From the NCBI RefSeq assembly GCF_000165425.1, contig NW_001799577.1, positions 1-64,000 on the forward strand: DNA of 64,000 bases, written 5' to 3'. Both the position numbers and the translations under genes were made by a program. The DNA comes from Paramecium tetraurelia (lineage: Eukaryota > Ciliophora > Oligohymenophorea > Peniculida > Parameciidae). The notes under the pieces are model-generated. The model was not told the origin of the DNA and did not search any database. It saw only the letters and a program-made list of their open reading frames with translations. Numbering within the stretch: position 1 is the first letter of the stretch; every line of letters starts with the position of its first letter. Shown here piece after piece: positions 62,201 to 64,000 of the stretch.

Positions 62201-62490
62201 TTAGCCGATAAGTTTCTTCTTCATTTTTCAACAAAATATTAAAGACCTGCTCATTCTCATTGATTTTTTTAAGATTCTTCAGAAAATCGCACTAATTTTA
62301 TAAATGCTCTATCTAACATTACTAAATTCAATACACGAACATCTTGAAGCACTATCCTATCCAAATATTTTGGGTAGTCCTACAATCGAAGAGTGTCCAT
62401 CAAGTGATCACATATTTTGTTTATTTCCTAATTCTCTGCGATTTTCTTAATGGCCAAGATCCCACTTCTGATAATATCAGGAAAATTCAT
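59231..62490 (-). CDS. AGC-family kinase, MAST/Rim15/Greatwall-like
   Basis: About 1,050 residues with the kinase at the C-terminus. Glycine loop LGVGGFGAVWLV, Lys in YYAMKVID, MMGGDFSQVL, GIIHRDLKPQNILL, LADFGLSE; then an insertion of about 60 residues before the activation motif GTPDYIPPEV, a trait of the MAST/Rim15/Greatwall branch; then [20 protein letters not shown] and RLGHQGIDEIKQDPFF. The long N-terminal part begins MNFPDIIRSGILAIKKIAEN and has coiled coil (EEETYRLNKCVQELQQNNE) and Ser-rich linkers. A 31-nt intron lies near 62,320, a 20-nt one just before the kinase; others are likely between 60,600 and 61,900. Greatwall kinases inhibit PP2A-B55 through ENSA at mitotic entry; Rim15 acts in nutrient signalling. 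Which role applies is not shown. Confidence 0.85.
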
Positions 62491-62534
62491 TAATTAATAA
62501 TATTTAATATATCCAAATGTACGTATTATACTAT

Positions 62535-63213
62535 TCATTTCTTCTACTCTTTAGCATTCTTTCTCTTCTCTTTGACTCCAACGAATTTTGCATTGTACCA
62601 TTCTTGTCTAAGTCTACGATATACGTTCTTGGCTCTGAGCTCCTTAGAAATTACTGTTGCTTTCTCTCTTCTGGGTGTTCTTTAGAAAGTGATAACCTAG
62701 AAGTCATAAAATATAAAGTAATACTTCAGGATTAGTATTTTAAGTAACAGGTTAAGCAACAACTTCGTTTGCTGAATCTTTAACAACACCATTCTTTGGT
62801 TTGCCTGCTACTCTTGGGAAGAGCACTAATTTAGACAAGTATGCTTTGACTCTTTTGACATTGGCAGCCAATTCCTCTTAACTGTTATTTCTACGTCTAT
62901 GATCCACAGCGATTCCTACTGTTCTTGCAAATTAAGCATTGAGTCCAGCTTCCTTAAGCTCAATCAATGAGAATCCTCTTCCTAACTTTTACACTCCATT
63001 ATATTTAATTGTTTGTCCTCTCACTACTGGTCTAAGCAATTCAACAGGTCTTGGTGAGGCCCCTAAAATTCACATCAAATCATTACTTAATGCATTTGCT
63101 TGTCTTCTTTGTTGTCTTCTTCTTTTTGCAGCTGGTTAATTGTAGAAGGTCTTCACGAATCTTGTCCAGTGTTTACGCATGTGAGCATTAGGAAGTTGTT
63201 GATTGTGCTTCAT
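62535..63213 (-). CDS. RPL13: 60S ribosomal protein L13 (eL13)
   Basis: Large-subunit protein eL13. 208 residues after introns of 24 nt (after NAL, near 63,060) and 28 nt (after NTNPE, near 62,700). Matches the family throughout: MRKHWTRFVKTFYNQPAAKR, SPRPVELLRPVVRGQTIKYN, KLGRGFSLIELKEAGLN, ARTVGIAVDHRRRNNS, LAANVKRVKAYLSKLVLFPR and, after the last intron, RREKATVISKELRAKNVYRR. Starts MKHNQQLPNAHMRKH at ATG 63213; TGA 62535-62537. Confidence 0.97.
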
Positions 63214-63538
63214 TCAGAATTTATATTTAAATAAAAATATAGATTTTTAAACTCACATTAAAATTTCTCAAATTTATTAATCCCATGATGTTTGCAAATA
63301 ATCTTATTTATTATAACAACCATTGTAGATATCATTCTCTCTTAACATCATTATTAAACTTTTATTTCCCTAAGATTTTTGAATAATATTATTAGGATAT
63401 AATAAGTAGTGCATCCAATTCTACTTCCCCATCCCAATACATTTTCTTTGATAACTAAAATCTAATCAACTGAAAAAAAGATGTTAGAAATTTTAATGAA
63501 ATACAATCGATGATAAACTATTATTTTTATTAATAATT
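63214..63538. other. Intergenic region between divergent genes
   Basis: About 325 AT-rich bases upstream of RPL13 and of the last gene. Nothing recognised; it must contain the RPL13 promoter. Confidence 0.55.
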
Positions 63539-64000
63539 ATGAAAAGTAATCATCTAAATTCAGATATTTGTAATACTCTAGTTTATATAGAACAGAAGAA
63601 AAATTGGATACTGAAAATCAGGTGCATTCAGTTAGATCTCTTTTGAAAAGTTGTGATTAAGATCAGGAAGTCATCCTACACGATATTTAGAATTTTAGAT
63701 AATCAAAACAAAATGATCAAAAGGGTGTTATGAGTCTTCTATTTGACTAGAAAAACAAGTATGTTCTTTTTGGAATCATATTTTATAGACCTAATTACGC
63801 CTGTAATATAGGGCCTAGATTAAGAGATGCGAGTTTACAATCTAATAAAACAGTAATGAATCTCAAAGAGGAGAGCCCTATCCTTATTGAAAGTCAAATT
63901 TCTAATGATCATCCTGGGTTTAGCAATAAAATTTGGAAGGCAAAAGCCTTGGAGATCTTGATGTTAACTCTTAGGTTCATAAGCTTTATCACAAAATCGA
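63539..64000 (+). CDS. 5' part of an unknown gene, cut by the window edge
   Basis: ATG 63539 begins MKSNHLNSDI; a 26-nt intron leads to QEKLDTENQVHSVRSLLKS and a 30-nt intron (near 63,750) to NYACNIGPRLRDASLQSN, continuing open to base 64,000 (FSNKIWKAKALEILMLT, LRFISFITKS). The polar N-terminus followed by a basic, partly hydrophobic segment recalls the N-terminal region of Paramecium voltage/cyclic-nucleotide channels before S1, but too little is present to say. Partial at its 3' end. Confidence 0.5.

Overview
This is the left end of a ciliate macronuclear chromosome, almost certainly Paramecium (aurelia-type). Four signs agree. The first ~48 bases are mixed CCCAAA/CCCCAA telomeric repeats. 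Conserved proteins read through only if TAA and TAG encode Gln and TGA is the sole stop (for example a TAG at 44353-44355 is the invariant Gln of the DSGGFQ motif of a queuine tRNA-ribosyltransferase). Introns are tiny (about 18-38 nt, GT...AG). Genes are packed tightly, often with only 20-50 bp between convergent stops. Any standard-code ORF call here is therefore a fragment of a longer gene; the models below were rebuilt by hand with the ciliate code and short introns. Exact intron edges in some genes are uncertain.

Layout. 1-7.2 kb: telomere, a FHIT-type HIT hydrolase with a disturbed C-terminus, a gene-poor stretch, a secreted pepsin-like protease, a decayed hybrid histidine kinase and a WRAP53/TCAB1-like WD protein. 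7.6-16.2 kb: a RING-H2 membrane protein, a MORN protein, two unknowns, Golgi tether subunit COG3 and a small membrane protein. 16.3-31.4 kb: a secreted unknown, a NEK kinase, a membrane protein, a very large propeller/solenoid protein with C-terminal zinc ribbon, a long coiled-coil protein divergent from it across only 26 bp, a small Cys-rich protein and an EF-hand protein. 31.5-45.3 kb: a multi-pass membrane protein, the ribosome-assembly KH protein PNO1, a CxxC protein, a LITAF-domain protein, a WEE1-type kinase, a MORN-calpain fusion, a retinol-dehydrogenase-like SDR, a broken C2 gene and QTRT1.

45.4-64 kb: the most striking locus, a cyclic-nucleotide-gated-type channel ORF that carries two complete pore/cNBD/CCHC-knuckle modules with no stop between them. 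It is followed by a protein with a very long Gln-rich prion-like tail, a coiled-coil protein, ubiquitin-activating enzyme E1, an RVxF-containing protein, ribosomal protein P2, a MAST/Greatwall-like AGC kinase, ribosomal protein L13 and the 5' part of one more gene running off the right edge.

The genes are ordinary eukaryotic housekeeping, ciliary/cortical and signalling functions on alternating strands; there is no operon logic. No tRNA, rRNA, CRISPR array, virus-like element or transposon was recognised. Domain names come from motif recognition by eye; no database search was run.
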